Below, one piece after another: positions 1-10,752 of a stretch of 64,000 nucleotides of DNA. Source of the stretch: Hydractinia symbiolongicarpus (taxonomy: Eukaryota; Cnidaria; Hydrozoa; Anthoathecata; Hydractiniidae); contig NC_079883.1 in the NCBI RefSeq assembly GCF_029227915.1, positions 6,820,001 to 6,884,000 of the forward strand. Direction: 5' to 3'. The notes under the pieces were generated by a model. That model was not told the origin of the DNA and made no database searches. It saw only the letters and a program-made list of their open reading frames with translations. How positions within the stretch are numbered: position 1 is the stretch's first letter; each line of letters opens with the position of its first letter. A program made the position numbers and the translations under genes.

Positions 1-1549
1 CCTCACCAACAAGCCAATCCTAAAAGAAGTTCCCCATAGCCAAAGAACGATTCAGTTCAAACGGAATTCAAAGTGCTTTTAGTCATGTTCAAAGCGACTA
101 TGATTTGGCCAAGGAACGTAGAATACTAGAAGTTCGTGAAGAAAAGATTATTTACAATATGTATTCTTATTAGTTGAAAACGAAACGAAGCTTTCCTATT
201 GGCTTTTTAGGTACAATCAAAAATTAATAAATAGATCAATAATAACAAGGACCACGGTTCGCGCAAATGTTTTAGCCTAAATATCACAAAGTCTCTCTCT
301 CTGTATCCGTCAAGACGATTTTAAAGATTCCGCTTCGCATTGAGGTCGGCGGAAATCAGCAACACAAAAGTGCGTCCTCAGGAATTCAGGACTTTTTGAC
401 ATCGAGGCTGGCACCGTAAAGAGGCGTCAAGTAAACGCTAGCGGTTTTGATATTGGGCAACAAACCTTGGGGACAACAAGATATACAAGTCTCACTTTTA
501 GGTTTGGTTAAGTTGTTAATTGCTGGCCCAAATTTCATTTACCTTCAAATCCAAAATTCCAAAAGTTAGGACACAGAAATTGTTGCAATTGCAATCACTT
601 ACCAGGGAAGCTTTTTCAGGTCCTGTTTGTGGCAAATTAAAAGATTGTCTTCTTAATGTATTACTATTGTCTGCACCGCACAGTAGAAAAATTAACAGCA
701 GCTTATGACAAAGAATTTTAATCAATATAGCAAATTAGAGACATAGTTACGACGTGCTTACCAATATTGCCCTATGTTACACAATATAAGGATGCTTAAA
801 CATGCAAAAACATAAAAACACGTCAGTACGTCGCAAAACTGAAACACCAGACAGCAAATTAAAAAACGTGTATATTTGCGCATTAATGTGCGTTTGAGAT
901 AAGAAAAAGCACGAAAAGTGATTTTTGGTTACTTTTGCTGGCATTCGTATATAGATTATAAATAGATTTAATTTAATCCGTCAAATTCTCGTCACGTCGA
1001 ACTTTCTCGCTCTGCAGTTCAAAAGTTATCCAATCAGGGTATTTTTTAAAAAAGGAAAGATTCTATTCAATCTATTGCGTCTATCTAGGTCCGTAAAAAA
1101 GTTAATTACTCTAATTGATATGATCTGATTAGTTAACTTCGATCCTCTTATTATCTCCTCAACTAATAAATAACCAAAAATGATTACGATCATTACCCGT
1201 CAATGTGAGCTGTAGCTGTCGAAACGTAGCCTAGAATAAACTCGCCTGTTCATGAAATGATAATATCTATATTATTCAGGGTACTTTTTATTCACCAATC
1301 ACTTTAACGCACGCACCAACTCACAATAAAGAATATAGTGGAAAACTCTAAGAAGATGTGTTTGCAGTAATTATTTTACAAATTTGTAAAGAAGAGACAA
1401 ACAATAAACCATTTTGTGGCAAACCCTATAATCTACTCAGATTAAATGTATTTTCCAGTAAACATCAAAAATAAGATTTCCAAGATCGATAACCAAAAAT
1501 ATTTTACATACAACTGTAGCACCCGCATTTTGTATTACTTCTTGGAACT
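1..1549. other. Non-coding stretch with a dispersed repeat
   Basis: I see no convincing gene here. The short open frames around 520-725 lie inside a repeat: roughly 520-800 resembles 21,430-21,720. Shared stretches include the 'attgttgcaat' block, 'gtattactattgtc' and 'cttaccaatatt', with scattered substitutions and indels. This suggests an old dispersed repeat or part of the tubulin-array duplication rather than a gene. The remainder is AT-rich and holds nothing I recognise. Confidence 0.45.
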
Positions 1550-4500
1550 TTATAAGTATCTGTCCGGCGAGCCACAGCGCAGTTCGTCAAAGCACTGTTT
1601 GCCACTTCTTTGGCGAAACATTCCGTGAGTATATTCCTGTGTGTTTTCATCTTCGCTATCAAATGAATCTTTGTTAGCTTGTAAGTACTCCCATTCTAGC
1701 ATTTCTAAATCTTCTCGTGCTTCTAAAAATTCTCCTTCTTCCATACCTTCACGAACATACCAATGAACAAATGCACGTTTCGCATACATGAGATCAAACT
1801 TATCAAATAATCTACCCCAGACTTCAGCCATAGCTGTTGTATTGCCCAACAAACATACAGCTCTCGGCGTTTTGGAAAATATAAAATTAGGAATAGCTGT
1901 TGATGGGTGGTAGTTAATATCAATTTTGAAATCAGTTGGACACCAATCAACAAATTGTATGGTACGTTTTGTTTTGATTTCAGCAATACTGGCATTGACA
2001 TCTTTTGATACAACATCACCTCGGTACAGCAAACAACAAGATAAGTATTTTTCTCTGTTTCGATTTGTTGAAAAAAAACATTGTTTGGTTAACTCGGCTG
2101 CAGAATAAAGTGTTTTAATCCTAGGATATTCAAAATCTTGACATGCATATGAGACCTTAGAAAAGTTGAGTGTTGGATGGGGAATTAAATTTATTTGGAT
2201 TTCTTCCAAATTTGCATTCAATGAACCACCAAAACGTAACGAAGTTGTGATGCTTGACAATACTTCACTTAATAAGCCATTCAAATTCCTATAAGTTTTA
2301 CTGTAAAAGCCATCATAAAACTTGAAGATATCATAGAAAGCCTTGTTATCTATCATAAAAATGCAGTCAACTAGACTACGCGAGGCACGTGCAGTAAGAA
2401 TGGAATTATACGGTTCCAAAACGGTAGTAGTAGCATCAAGAGTTGGGTAAACTGCGAATTCAATGTTTACTTTCTTCCTTCCATAATATTCAGTTAATCG
2501 ATGTATCAGTAGGGAGTAAAATCCAGACCCAGTCCCTCCACCAAGGGAGCGAAAAAAAAGAAATCCCTGTAAGGAATCACATTCATCCACAAGCTTTCTA
2601 ATCTGGTCGATGGTTTGATCAACTAGTTTCTCGCCAACATTGTAATACGCACGTGCATAAAGATTACCAGTGCTTTCATTACTTTTAAGAAGCTGATGAT
2701 AATAGAATAAGTAACGGTTGGTACTTCGGATGTCATCTAAAAGTATATTGAAACAGAGAGTAGCTTAATTTTATTTCTGCTCTATGTCACATTATATCTC
2801 TGAATGACAGAACTTTTTTTTTCTTCTTAATATCGGGACGTGAAGTAAGACTAAGACTCAAGAAGCATGCTTTTACATAGTGATTTCAATAGATTAGTCT
2901 GAAAACACCCCAAAACAAGAGGCCTCTCGGTTAGGGTTAAATAGATATTAAGGTAAAACAATTTGATGTTTTGTCAATGTATATATTACTAACGCAATAC
3001 ATGTCTGTGGGCAATCAGCAAGGAAGATGTTTCTAAACATGTTCAGCAACTATTGTCAGGTCTGTTTGCTTTGTCCTGAGGTTTCTTCTTTTAAGTATGT
3101 AGGTTAGCAGAGTGTACAGTATTGTAATATTGCCAAATATAGAACTAAGTGGGCTTATAACAATAGCTCAACATAACTTTTCCTCTTTTTTTAATGGGTA
3201 TATAAAAAAGAACAGCTACAACATCTTTACACTTCATAAGATCATCAAGTGCTAGTGAACTCTCGACAGGCTTGCCTAGTAGCTAGTCTCACCTGCTTAA
3301 AATAGGGCTTGTCATCGGGCAAACACCAGTTTGGGGCTATTTATTCTCTTCGTTCAGTATAAAGAAAAGGTTGAGTTTGTTTAAAACACGGAAACTAACA
3401 ACCAGATACTAGTCGATAATATCGTGGGATAAAATAAAAAAAAACGGTATTTGAATTTTTATGACGTCAGCAATGACCGTCCATATACAAAAATTTTTTT
3501 AGAACCTTGTTTCCACATTTCCCCTATTCTGTAAAGTTTAAAACGCTAATTTAGAAAACGTATAGGATGATGTGCATTTGACAGATGGTTACAGAGATAT
3601 TAGGGTTTTATTGTTTTTTGTTGACGTCATCAATTCGTTCATTCTCAAACAGAATTTGGGACCTAGGTTTGGAAAACTTACCCAATTTGGTCCCAGGTTG
3701 TCCCTAGTTACCCATGCAGTGAAAAATGACCGACCATCACGAGAAGTTATTTAGTCTCAAAGGTATAGATGCATTACAATGGCTTCGTTAATTTAAACTT
3801 AATTTATTGACGTCAATTATTTCAACCCGTTTCAAAGTTATTAAGCCTTAAACTTGTGAAATGCAATGATTCACTAATGGTAATTCAATGAAATGAAACA
3901 TTCGATCGCCAATCTTTTGCAAGAAACATGCAAAGACGTTGAGATAGAGCCGCGACTAATCCCTCTGACTGGAGAAGCTCTTCCACCAAATGCTATTCAA
4001 GGGGATAAAGCTAGACTAGATATTGAAGTTAGAAGTTTCTGGCAACATGGTCAAAGAGCATTCTTTGATGTAAGGGTTTTCAACCCGTTCGCTTCAAGCC
4101 ATGTTAATCAGAATCTTCAGAGGGTATTTTTCAACAATGAAAAGGAGAAGAAATGATAATACAACCAACGAGTGATTGAAATAGAGCACGGCTCATTTAC
4201 TCCTTTGGTGTTTTCGAGTCATGGTGGTTGTAGTCGTGAGACAGAACGAGTCATTAAGGAACTTTCGTTGAAGTTAACGCGTAGACAAGGAACAAAAGAA
4301 GGTGTTTGTGATGAGCTGGTTACGAACGAAAATCTCATTCACGCTATTGAAATCAGCAATCTTGTGTATAAGAGGATCGAGAACTTTGGAAAGGAATGAC
4401 ATGCCAACTGATCCATGAAACATCCTTATGTCCAAGTCAGTTGGTAGAATTAACGTGTGAACGAGAACGCAACGTACCGTTAAATATTTTTATTTTTTTT

Positions 4501-6720
4501 ATTTTTTAATTTTTGTTTTTGTTTTTGGCTAAAGCATAATTTGTGTATTATATTATATAATAATAATAAAAAAATCAGTTATCGGCGTCAAGCTAATGTA
4601 TTAATTGGTAAAACTCTCGTATTATTATAGCCGATGAACTTACCAATTACCAATGGGTCAAAGTCGACAAAAACAGCGCGTGGTCGATATCTACCAGATG
4701 GGCTCTTTGCAAAAAAAGTGTTAAACGTGTCATTGCCCTCGTCGACAATTGTATCGGATGGTATATATCCATCCGGTTGGATACCATGCTCCAAACAATA
4801 CAATTGCCAGCATGCATTGCCAATTTGACATCCAGCTTGTCCAACGTGTACTGAAATACATTCACGCTATAATGTAAAAAAAACTAAGTAAAAATATGAA
4901 CAAGAAATGGTTGTATGAAAATGATATACATGAAAGCGATACATGTGAATGTGATGTATTATGAAGATGGTTGGGTGACAATAATATCTCATTACTATTA
5001 TTGTCATTTCGCCGTTAAAGAATTCGTTAAAGAATTCACATTGTAGAACCTAGAAATGTGTTATTGCATATCCTTAGGTGCAGCATATCCTTTTTTTTAT
5101 CTAAAAAGGATGTCGTTCATTGTCAGCAGTTAATAGTCAGTACTTTCTTTTTAAATTGGGCAAGAGTTAAAAGAGTTTTTATGTCGTTGTCGAGAAATTT
5201 GTTCCCGGTTTATGTCCTCTACTAGTAATAGAGAGCTTTACGATTTTATAGTTACTTCTGTGTTGAAAGAAGTTATTACGTGAGAATCGGGAAGGATACT
5301 TATGTTGTATCTTCTAAAACATTGGTTTAAATACTCTTGGTATCAGATTGTTCTCAAGTTTAAAAATAAAAATAAGAACCTGATAAATGTTTAGCTGGCA
5401 ATATATATAGTATATTTAGTTTTTGCAATAAAACTTTGAAGCGAGTGTATCTGTCAATACTTAAAATAAGTTTGATTGCATGTTTTTGAGATTTTCTCAA
5501 TTTGTCAATTTTGCAACGATAGTGCTGCACTAAGCAATGCTTGCATAATTTAAATGTGTATAAAAGAAAAATATAAGTTTTTAAATAAGTTCTATCTAAT
5601 ACGAACTTTGCTATAAAAAGGATGCCAATATTCTTTGCGACATTTCTTCTACGACATTTATATCTTTTCTCCAAATAAGATTTATATCAAGAATTTCATG
5701 GATAGTGCTCTTTTATATTATAAATAGACAAATAAGGGAGTATTAATGGTGCATCATGTATGGAGAATGTATATCTTTTTATATCTTTATGTACATAAAA
5801 CAGATTGGTAACATCTGCGAATAGAATTGAATGTAAGATATTTAAAGCTTTGTTGAGATCATATATATATTTAAGGAATATTAGTGGTCATAATATTACA
5901 GAACTTCACAGATGATTGTTTTGTAATTTGTTCTTCCCTCGTCATAAGGAATGTATTGTTTCCTGTTAGATAAATAACTTTCAAACCATATAATAGATCT
6001 ATGATCTACAGTGTCGAACGCTTTGCTTAGATTAATAAAAATTTCTAGCATATACTTATTGTCATCAAAAGATTTACATAGTAGAATGACCAGCCTGTAA
6101 ATATGAAGAGCATATATGTAGATATATGTTATAGTGGAAGATGTGAAGGCGATATGTGAATATGCTGTATATGAATATGGTTGTGTGAAGATGGTAAATG
6201 TGAAGATGAGATATCTGAATATGTGAAGGTGTTGTATGGGAAAGGTGTTATATATGTGGAGACGATAGATGTTCGATGTTGAGAAATCTTACCACAGTGG
6301 AATCTCTCTATCTCAAACTCGTAAGGGACCAAAAAATTTGTTCGAGATAGAGAAAGTTTGAGATAAAGAAAGGAAAATACTTTAGGCGGACCACAAAGAG
6401 ACCCAGACTTTAGTTCGAGATAAAGAAAAGTTCGAGATAGAGAGAAGTTCGAGATAGAGAGAAGCTCGAGATAGAGAGTAGTCGAGATAGAGAGTAGTCG
6501 AGGTAGAGAGTAGTCGAGATAGAGAGTAGTCGAGATAGAGAGTAGTCGAGACAGAGAGTAGTCGAGACAGAGAGTAGTCGAGACAGAGAGATTCAACTAT
6601 AGTTCTATTGCATTCACAAAAATTGTCAAAAACGTAATTATTTTTTTTTAGTTGAAGGGACATAAAACTAAAACAAAGTATGATATTATTTAAAATCTTT
6701 AAAATAAATACGCGTACCAT
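1550..6720 (-). CDS. Divergent alpha-tubulin, paralogue A (3 exons)
   Basis: Alpha-tubulin pairs with beta-tubulin to build microtubules. Exon 1 is the ATG alone (6720-6718, donor GTACG), exon 2 is 4866-4644, and exon 3 is 2736-1550. The joined length is 1,413 nt, an open frame of 470 residues. Exon 2 starts Arg-Glu-Cys, so the protein begins MREC, the motif used in tubulin mRNA autoregulation. Exon 3 carries the GTP-binding signature GGGTGSG and the helices around VDWCP and FVHWYV typical of alpha-tubulin. Catalytic Glu254 is kept (LEEIQ). Position 40 is Thr, not the acetylated Lys. The tail is unusual: about 40 residues ending DRYL, partly basic, with no acidic stretch and no final Tyr. Intron 1 holds minisatellites and a pogo-like MITE; intron 2 holds a transposon remnant. 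This could be a specialised isotype or an early pseudogene; the intact frame across the splice sites favours a working or recently working gene. Confidence 0.8.
3893..4399 (+). pseudogene. Transposon-derived nuclease-like fragment
   Basis: Two adjacent open pieces (3893-4156 and 4172-4399) read as one protein split by a stop or frame change near 4,156-4,175. Recognisable blocks are [22 protein letters not shown] and, in the second piece, [12 protein letters not shown] followed by a Gly-Gly. From memory of the family, this pattern is a recurrent C-terminal domain of repeat-encoded proteins in animal genomes, and the LDI...FFDVRVF spacing resembles a PD-(D/E)XK nuclease core. I cannot assign the transposon superfamily. 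It lies inside intron 2 of tubulin A on the opposite strand and is a dead fragment without a start region. Confidence 0.5.
4890..6290. repeat. Intron 1 of tubulin A: minisatellite traces
   Basis: Next to the exon 2 splice acceptor is a short run of degenerate units of the type 'gatatacatgaaagcgatac' (about 4,905-4,985). A second run of the same family lies at about 6,105-6,260 ('gaagatgnnatatgtgaatatg'). The same family forms longer arrays at the matching position in introns 1 of B (17,800-18,190) and C (28,970-29,400), so it was present before the genes duplicated. Between the two runs I see only AT-rich DNA without coding signs. Confidence 0.55.
6294..6602. mobile_element. pogo/Tigger-like MITE with expanded 16-bp repeat
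   Basis: The left end CAGTGGAATCTCTCTATCTC follows a TA-containing flank. The right end, read in reverse, is a close match (AGTTGAATCTCTCTGTCTCGAC), so the ends form inverted repeats of about 22 bp resembling pogo-type Tc1/mariner termini. Inside, a 16-bp unit (tcgagatagagagtag and close variants) is repeated about seven times between 6,480 and 6,595 and looks like expansion of the terminal-repeat motif. No transposase is present, so this is a non-autonomous copy. The long open frames through here are only translations of the repeat. Confidence 0.6.
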
Positions 6721-7210
6721 TTTTTGAAAATTTGATACAGTTTCACCTTTAACCAGAACTGGGTCCAATTGAATCGTTTGTGAAATTAGGAGAGAGAAAA
6801 TAAAACTACCTTTTAAAAAAACTTGTTTTCTTTAGTGAGCAAAGGTTATATTTCTGCACCAATTAAATCCTTTGTTTTCGTCACTGTTGAAAGTTGTCAA
6901 AGCTTTCTAAATATTTTACTGATTTATGACTATGTTTTGACTATATTGAAGTTGACAAACGGTACAATCTCGTATCAAACTTTCATGATAGTCAAAACAA
7001 CTGTCAACAAAGTGACATGCCAAATGTTACCCCCGTTAACTCAGCTTTCACCTGTGTTCCGCCTGTTGTATTATTTGATTTATAAAAAATTATTGTTTTG
7101 TTTGAATATTTGACTTTTATCTTTATTGAATTAGCTACTATTTCAGTTTAGCAAAAAAAAAAAACACTTGAATAAAAGGTGGTCACTGCTCACTATTTTA
7201 TAGAAAAAGA
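6721..7210 (-). promoter_or_regulatory. Shared upstream region of tubulin A
   Basis: This block upstream of exon 1 is strongly conserved upstream of B (19,579-20,090) and C (30,423-30,910). It includes the 5' leader with 'ctgtatcaaa' and AT-rich sequence just before the ATG, an ATTGG (reverse CCAAT) box, and stretches such as 'tttatgactatgtttt' and 'cttcatgatagtcaaaa'. I see no clear TATA box. Conservation greater than in nearby spacer DNA suggests promoter function or a recent duplication. The short open frame at 6,823-7,113 recurs only because the DNA does, and its frame is not maintained in C. Confidence 0.55.
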
Positions 7211-8149
7211 ATTAAACGACTACATTATAAAATTCACGAATTACTACTGTCGCATCCAATATATTAGAGGCTAATGAACAAGTTTTCAACAGCTCATTTT
7301 ACTTTTATTGTATTTCTTGATAAAGTTTAGAGCAGGACCGTTACGATTGGGGAGGGAGTGGGAGGGGGAGGAGTGATAAAGGTAGCATGGCCTGATTGTG
7401 CTTTTTTCGCCTTTTTATATCGCGGTGACCGGACTATTAACCTGATATAATGGCTGGCCAGGCAGGTTGTGATTGGCATTTTCTTCGAACTTTTGTAAGC
7501 AAGAAAACAACTTCTGGAAGATAAAACACCATTAAAAACTAAGCATAGCGCATTTTAGTCTTCAGAGTTCTTTGAGATTAAAACCTCGAAAGTACTACTT
7601 TCGATTTTTTTTTCAAAGAGCTCTGAGGTCGAGAATGGGCATAGTGAAACAAAAGTCTCGACGTAATTTTTTAGTATAAACTCCTCTTGTGAGTACATTT
7701 CAACATAATATACATTGAAGTAGCTAAATTTCACGGAACTAAAATTGTGGGAATGTCCGAAATATTAGTTTAAGTTAGAATTAGAATTAAGTTTATTAAA
7801 AAGGTTATTAAACTTGCGAATCCGAAGATTTATTTTCCACGAAATTTCGTTTTATTTGAAAACAACAACAACTTTGCCACCAGGGGCTATATGCTTGTCA
7901 GAAGTGATGTCAAATGATATGAAAGTCCGTGGGCCCGATTATGTTCGTTCTATAAGTAAGGAATAACGTAAAAGTGTTGTACATAAGCCGGCCAGTTCTG
8001 ATTATATTGCCCTGATTATGTATTTTCTGCTCTGTTTATAAACGGGGCAAGCTGCCGTACATAATTTGGTAATGTTTTTTTTAGAAATTAAGTATCGTTA
8101 ATATGCTTTAAAATGAAAAGTTATGTTAGTAATACGTTGTATAGGATAT
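7211..8149. other. Non-coding stretch
   Basis: Spacer upstream of tubulin A. The first 150 bp ('tttagagcaggaccgtt') resemble about 31,020 upstream of C and so belong to the duplicated unit. Otherwise I find no gene or clear repeat. Confidence 0.4.
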
Positions 8150-8305
8150 GTGATGTGTGTTATATATATTATAATACTCGTATACGTCTGTCTATCTGTC
8201 TGTCACGCAAAATGGTAGCTAAGCTGCGCAAGTAGCGAGACGCACGCGATGCGGTATAAAAAGGACGGTCAAATCCGTGGATTTTTTCCACGGGCTAACG
8301 ACTAG
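8150..8305 (+). mobile_element. Helitron-like 3' end
   Basis: A stem-loop with arms CCGTGG and CCACGG (8275-8280 and 8288-8293) is followed about 8 nt later by CTAG (8302-8305) and then T. This is the classic 3' terminus of Helitrons: hairpin, short gap, CTRR, insertion before T. The preceding 120 bp ('gtctgtctatctgtctgtcacgc', then 'gctgcgcaagtagcgagacg') match the element at 23,780-23,960 read in reverse. No Rep-helicase is present; the 5' end was not found. Confidence 0.6.
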
Positions 8306-8439
8306 TATATATGTATTGTCGCATCAACAATGTTGTATAATTGCATGTGCCCTCTACAACAATATTTCAATCCAAAATGTCAAAGAAAAACAGTTTTTAG
8401 GTCTTAACCAATAAAAAAAAGTTATTTCTGTGATATAGC

Positions 8440-9720
8440 ATAATGTCTTTCTCTAAAAAAGCTTACACAAAATGTAAAAAGAAGGTTTGCAAGAGTAAAC
8501 CCGAATAAAAGAAAATCTTTTGACATTTTGCATATTGTTTTTACCCATAAAAGCTTACACAAAATTTAAAAAAAAACATCATCTCCAACTCATCAAATTT
8601 ATATCAAGAAGAATCAGTCGGTATACGCAAGAGTATATACAAAATATTAAAAAAACACAGTTTGCAATGTGTTTAATAAGTTTTTTGATACATTCTATAT
8701 GATATCTCTCACAAAAGTTACCATGAATTGTCAAAAAAAAAAGTTTAATCATAACATCATAACATCTAAAACAACAGATCAATCCTTTTAGTATAGTTAA
8801 TGTCTTTTACAAAAATTTTTATCTCAAAGTTTCAAAACTCACATCTTATAGAATAAAAGTGGACTAAAATCAGGTATTCCGGTCTATACCATCCTCTTTC
8901 ACAAAAATATACACAAAATGTAAAAATTGAGCAGTCAAAGAGAAATGTCCAAAATTCAATACTTTACTACAATATTCTGATCTAATCTTTTAAAAAAAAG
9001 AAAAACAAAAGCCCACAAATTAACAAAATAGGTTCTACACTTTGGTGTATTGAATATGGCCATATGCATATAACTTTTATAAAATATAAAAAAAATGTGT
9101 AAGTATTTTCAAATTAATAAAAATCAGTTTTGGCAAGGATTTTAAGGATGTTCCAACATTTTTTATAATCTGAGTACACATTTTAAGATTTTTCAAAGGG
9201 TATCTAGCAAAAATAAATATTTAGCAGGAAGAAAAATTTAGGATTCGAGAATATTGAGGAATTTATTTTTTTTGGTGAAAACTTTTTACATTTTTTCCGA
9301 ATAAAAGTTTGTGACTTAATACTTTCATACGTTTCCCAGAATTTTCTTTCCAAATTACAAAAAGTCCTACCGTATATTCCCTGGAATTTTAATTTTGAAA
9401 ATTTTTTAAAATCTTTAAATCCGTAAGAATTCCTTCCTAACTAATACCATACTCTTTTGTACATAATTTACTCAAATTGTCAAATATCCAAGTGAGTTTC
9501 CCAGCAAATTGTCAGAAAGCTTTTTAAAAATAAGAATTTATAAAAAACAGTCCTCTCATCATTGCATTTGCAGCATTTCTTTCAAAAAGTTCAGCAGGAA
9601 TTTTCAAGTAAACCCAAATCAACAAAAAATTAGTTTTTCTGCCATTCTACATATTGCCTTTTTCCACAAAATCTTAACACAGAATAGTAAAGGAACGCAA
9701 TTTAAATACATTAAATATTA
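8440..9720. repeat. Degenerate AT-rich array
   Basis: Variants of 'ttacacaaaatgtaaaaa' recur irregularly at spacings of about 80-100 bp (for example near 8,460, 8,553, 8,635 and 8,900). This suggests an old, decayed tandem repeat. The small open frames here have low-complexity translations and are not credible genes. Confidence 0.4.
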
Positions 9721-9828
9721 ATTATCCCCCATAAAGTTTATACGCAACCATGGAATTTCCTTCACACAAAAGTTCTTTCGGAATTTTACATAAACATTAA
9801 GGAAATGTTTTTTAAACCCTGTTCGTGT

Positions 9829-9897
9829 TTACCATTTGTTTTCATCTTCCTTAGGCAATGGCTCTTCAGAAGCTTGTAAGTAATCCAATCTTAATAA
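9829..9897 (-). pseudogene. Stranded original C-terminal tail of tubulin B
   Basis: On the minus strand this reads RLDYLQASEEPLPKEDENKW and a stop. It aligns with the acidic region after AREDLE in the sister genes (A has [10 protein letters not shown] at the same place). The LINE insertion at 9,898-10,752 cut it off from the rest of tubulin B. It shows what the ancestral tail of B looked like and dates the fusion after the A/B/C duplications. Confidence 0.6.
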
Positions 9898-10752
9898 TAA
9901 TAATAATAATAAATATTTAAAGTGGCTAGCCCAGAAAATCACAAAAACCTATAGTTAGTGGATTGTTTCCACTGGGGGCCACTAGAACAAAAAAGAAACA
10001 AAAAATGATAAACCTTAGACTGCCTCAGCTCAATCAAACATAGTAACATTTATAATCTGTGAAAATTGAAAAGAAAAAGAATAAAAAACAAAAATTAAAA
10101 AATTCAAAAGTGATCTCCATTAGAATTTGCCAAATACATTAGAGATGGAAGTCTTAAACGAAAGCAGACTTCCATCACAGGTCACTTGGTCTGGAAGATT
10201 ATTCCACACTTTTGCAGCTCTAAATGGGAAGGCTTTTTTGCCAAATTCCGTGTTGACCAAGGGAAGTGTGAACCTGTTTTTTGAAGCTCCTCTTGTTTGA
10301 TGATTATGACAGTTTTTTGTCAAAAGGAATTTTGAGCGCATGTAATCAGGAGCAATGTGATTCATGGCTTTGAAAACTAATATGGCATCGTTTTTGATGA
10401 GTAAATTATTCATTGAATATTCCCTCTCTTTCCCAAGAAAGGTACGGACACATTTTAATCGTTTTTCTAGTTTTCCCAATCTACCTTGGGTGGCACAAGC
10501 CCATGCCGAGGAGCAGTAGTTGAAATATGGCATGACAAGTGCATTAATTAAAAGGTTTTTTGTGTGAGGTGTTAAACAGGATGCAATGGTTCTAATTTTA
10601 GAATATTTAATTAGTATTTTTCTATTTATGTCATTAATGTGCTTTTCCCATTGCATTTTTTGATCAAATGTTACCCCAAGATATTTAACTTTTTCGCTCC
10701 TCTTCAAAGGAATACCCATATAGTTGATAGTTTTGTTCTCAACTTTTTTTAG
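9898..10752 (-). mobile_element. 5'-truncated LINE 3' end inserted in tubulin B
   Basis: The encoded protein has the C-terminal part of a non-LTR reverse transcriptase: the segment around [18 protein letters not shown], then [17 protein letters not shown], and a last portion with [13 protein letters not shown]. After the stop comes a short 3' region ending in an ATT/TAA microsatellite (about 9,890-9,915). CR1/L2-type LINEs end in such microsatellites rather than poly(A). The polymerase core (FADD region) is missing, so it was truncated on insertion. It sits in the same orientation as the tubulin. Confidence 0.8.

Noticed and set aside
3230-3310. Resemblance of the conserved intron 2 segment to the start of U2 snRNA
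   Set aside because: Only a short stretch (taagatc, aagtg, tag) matches and an insertion is needed; no Sm site or branch-recognition sequence could be found.
6129-6768. Long minus-strand open frames rich in SLSRLLS-type repeats
   Set aside because: They are translations of the 16-bp minisatellite and its flanks in the pogo-like MITE; all frames stay open because the unit lacks stops.
6823-7113. Open frame upstream of tubulin A that recurs at 19,686-19,934
   Set aside because: It lies in the duplicated promoter block; the frame is not kept in the third copy, and conservation is at DNA level.
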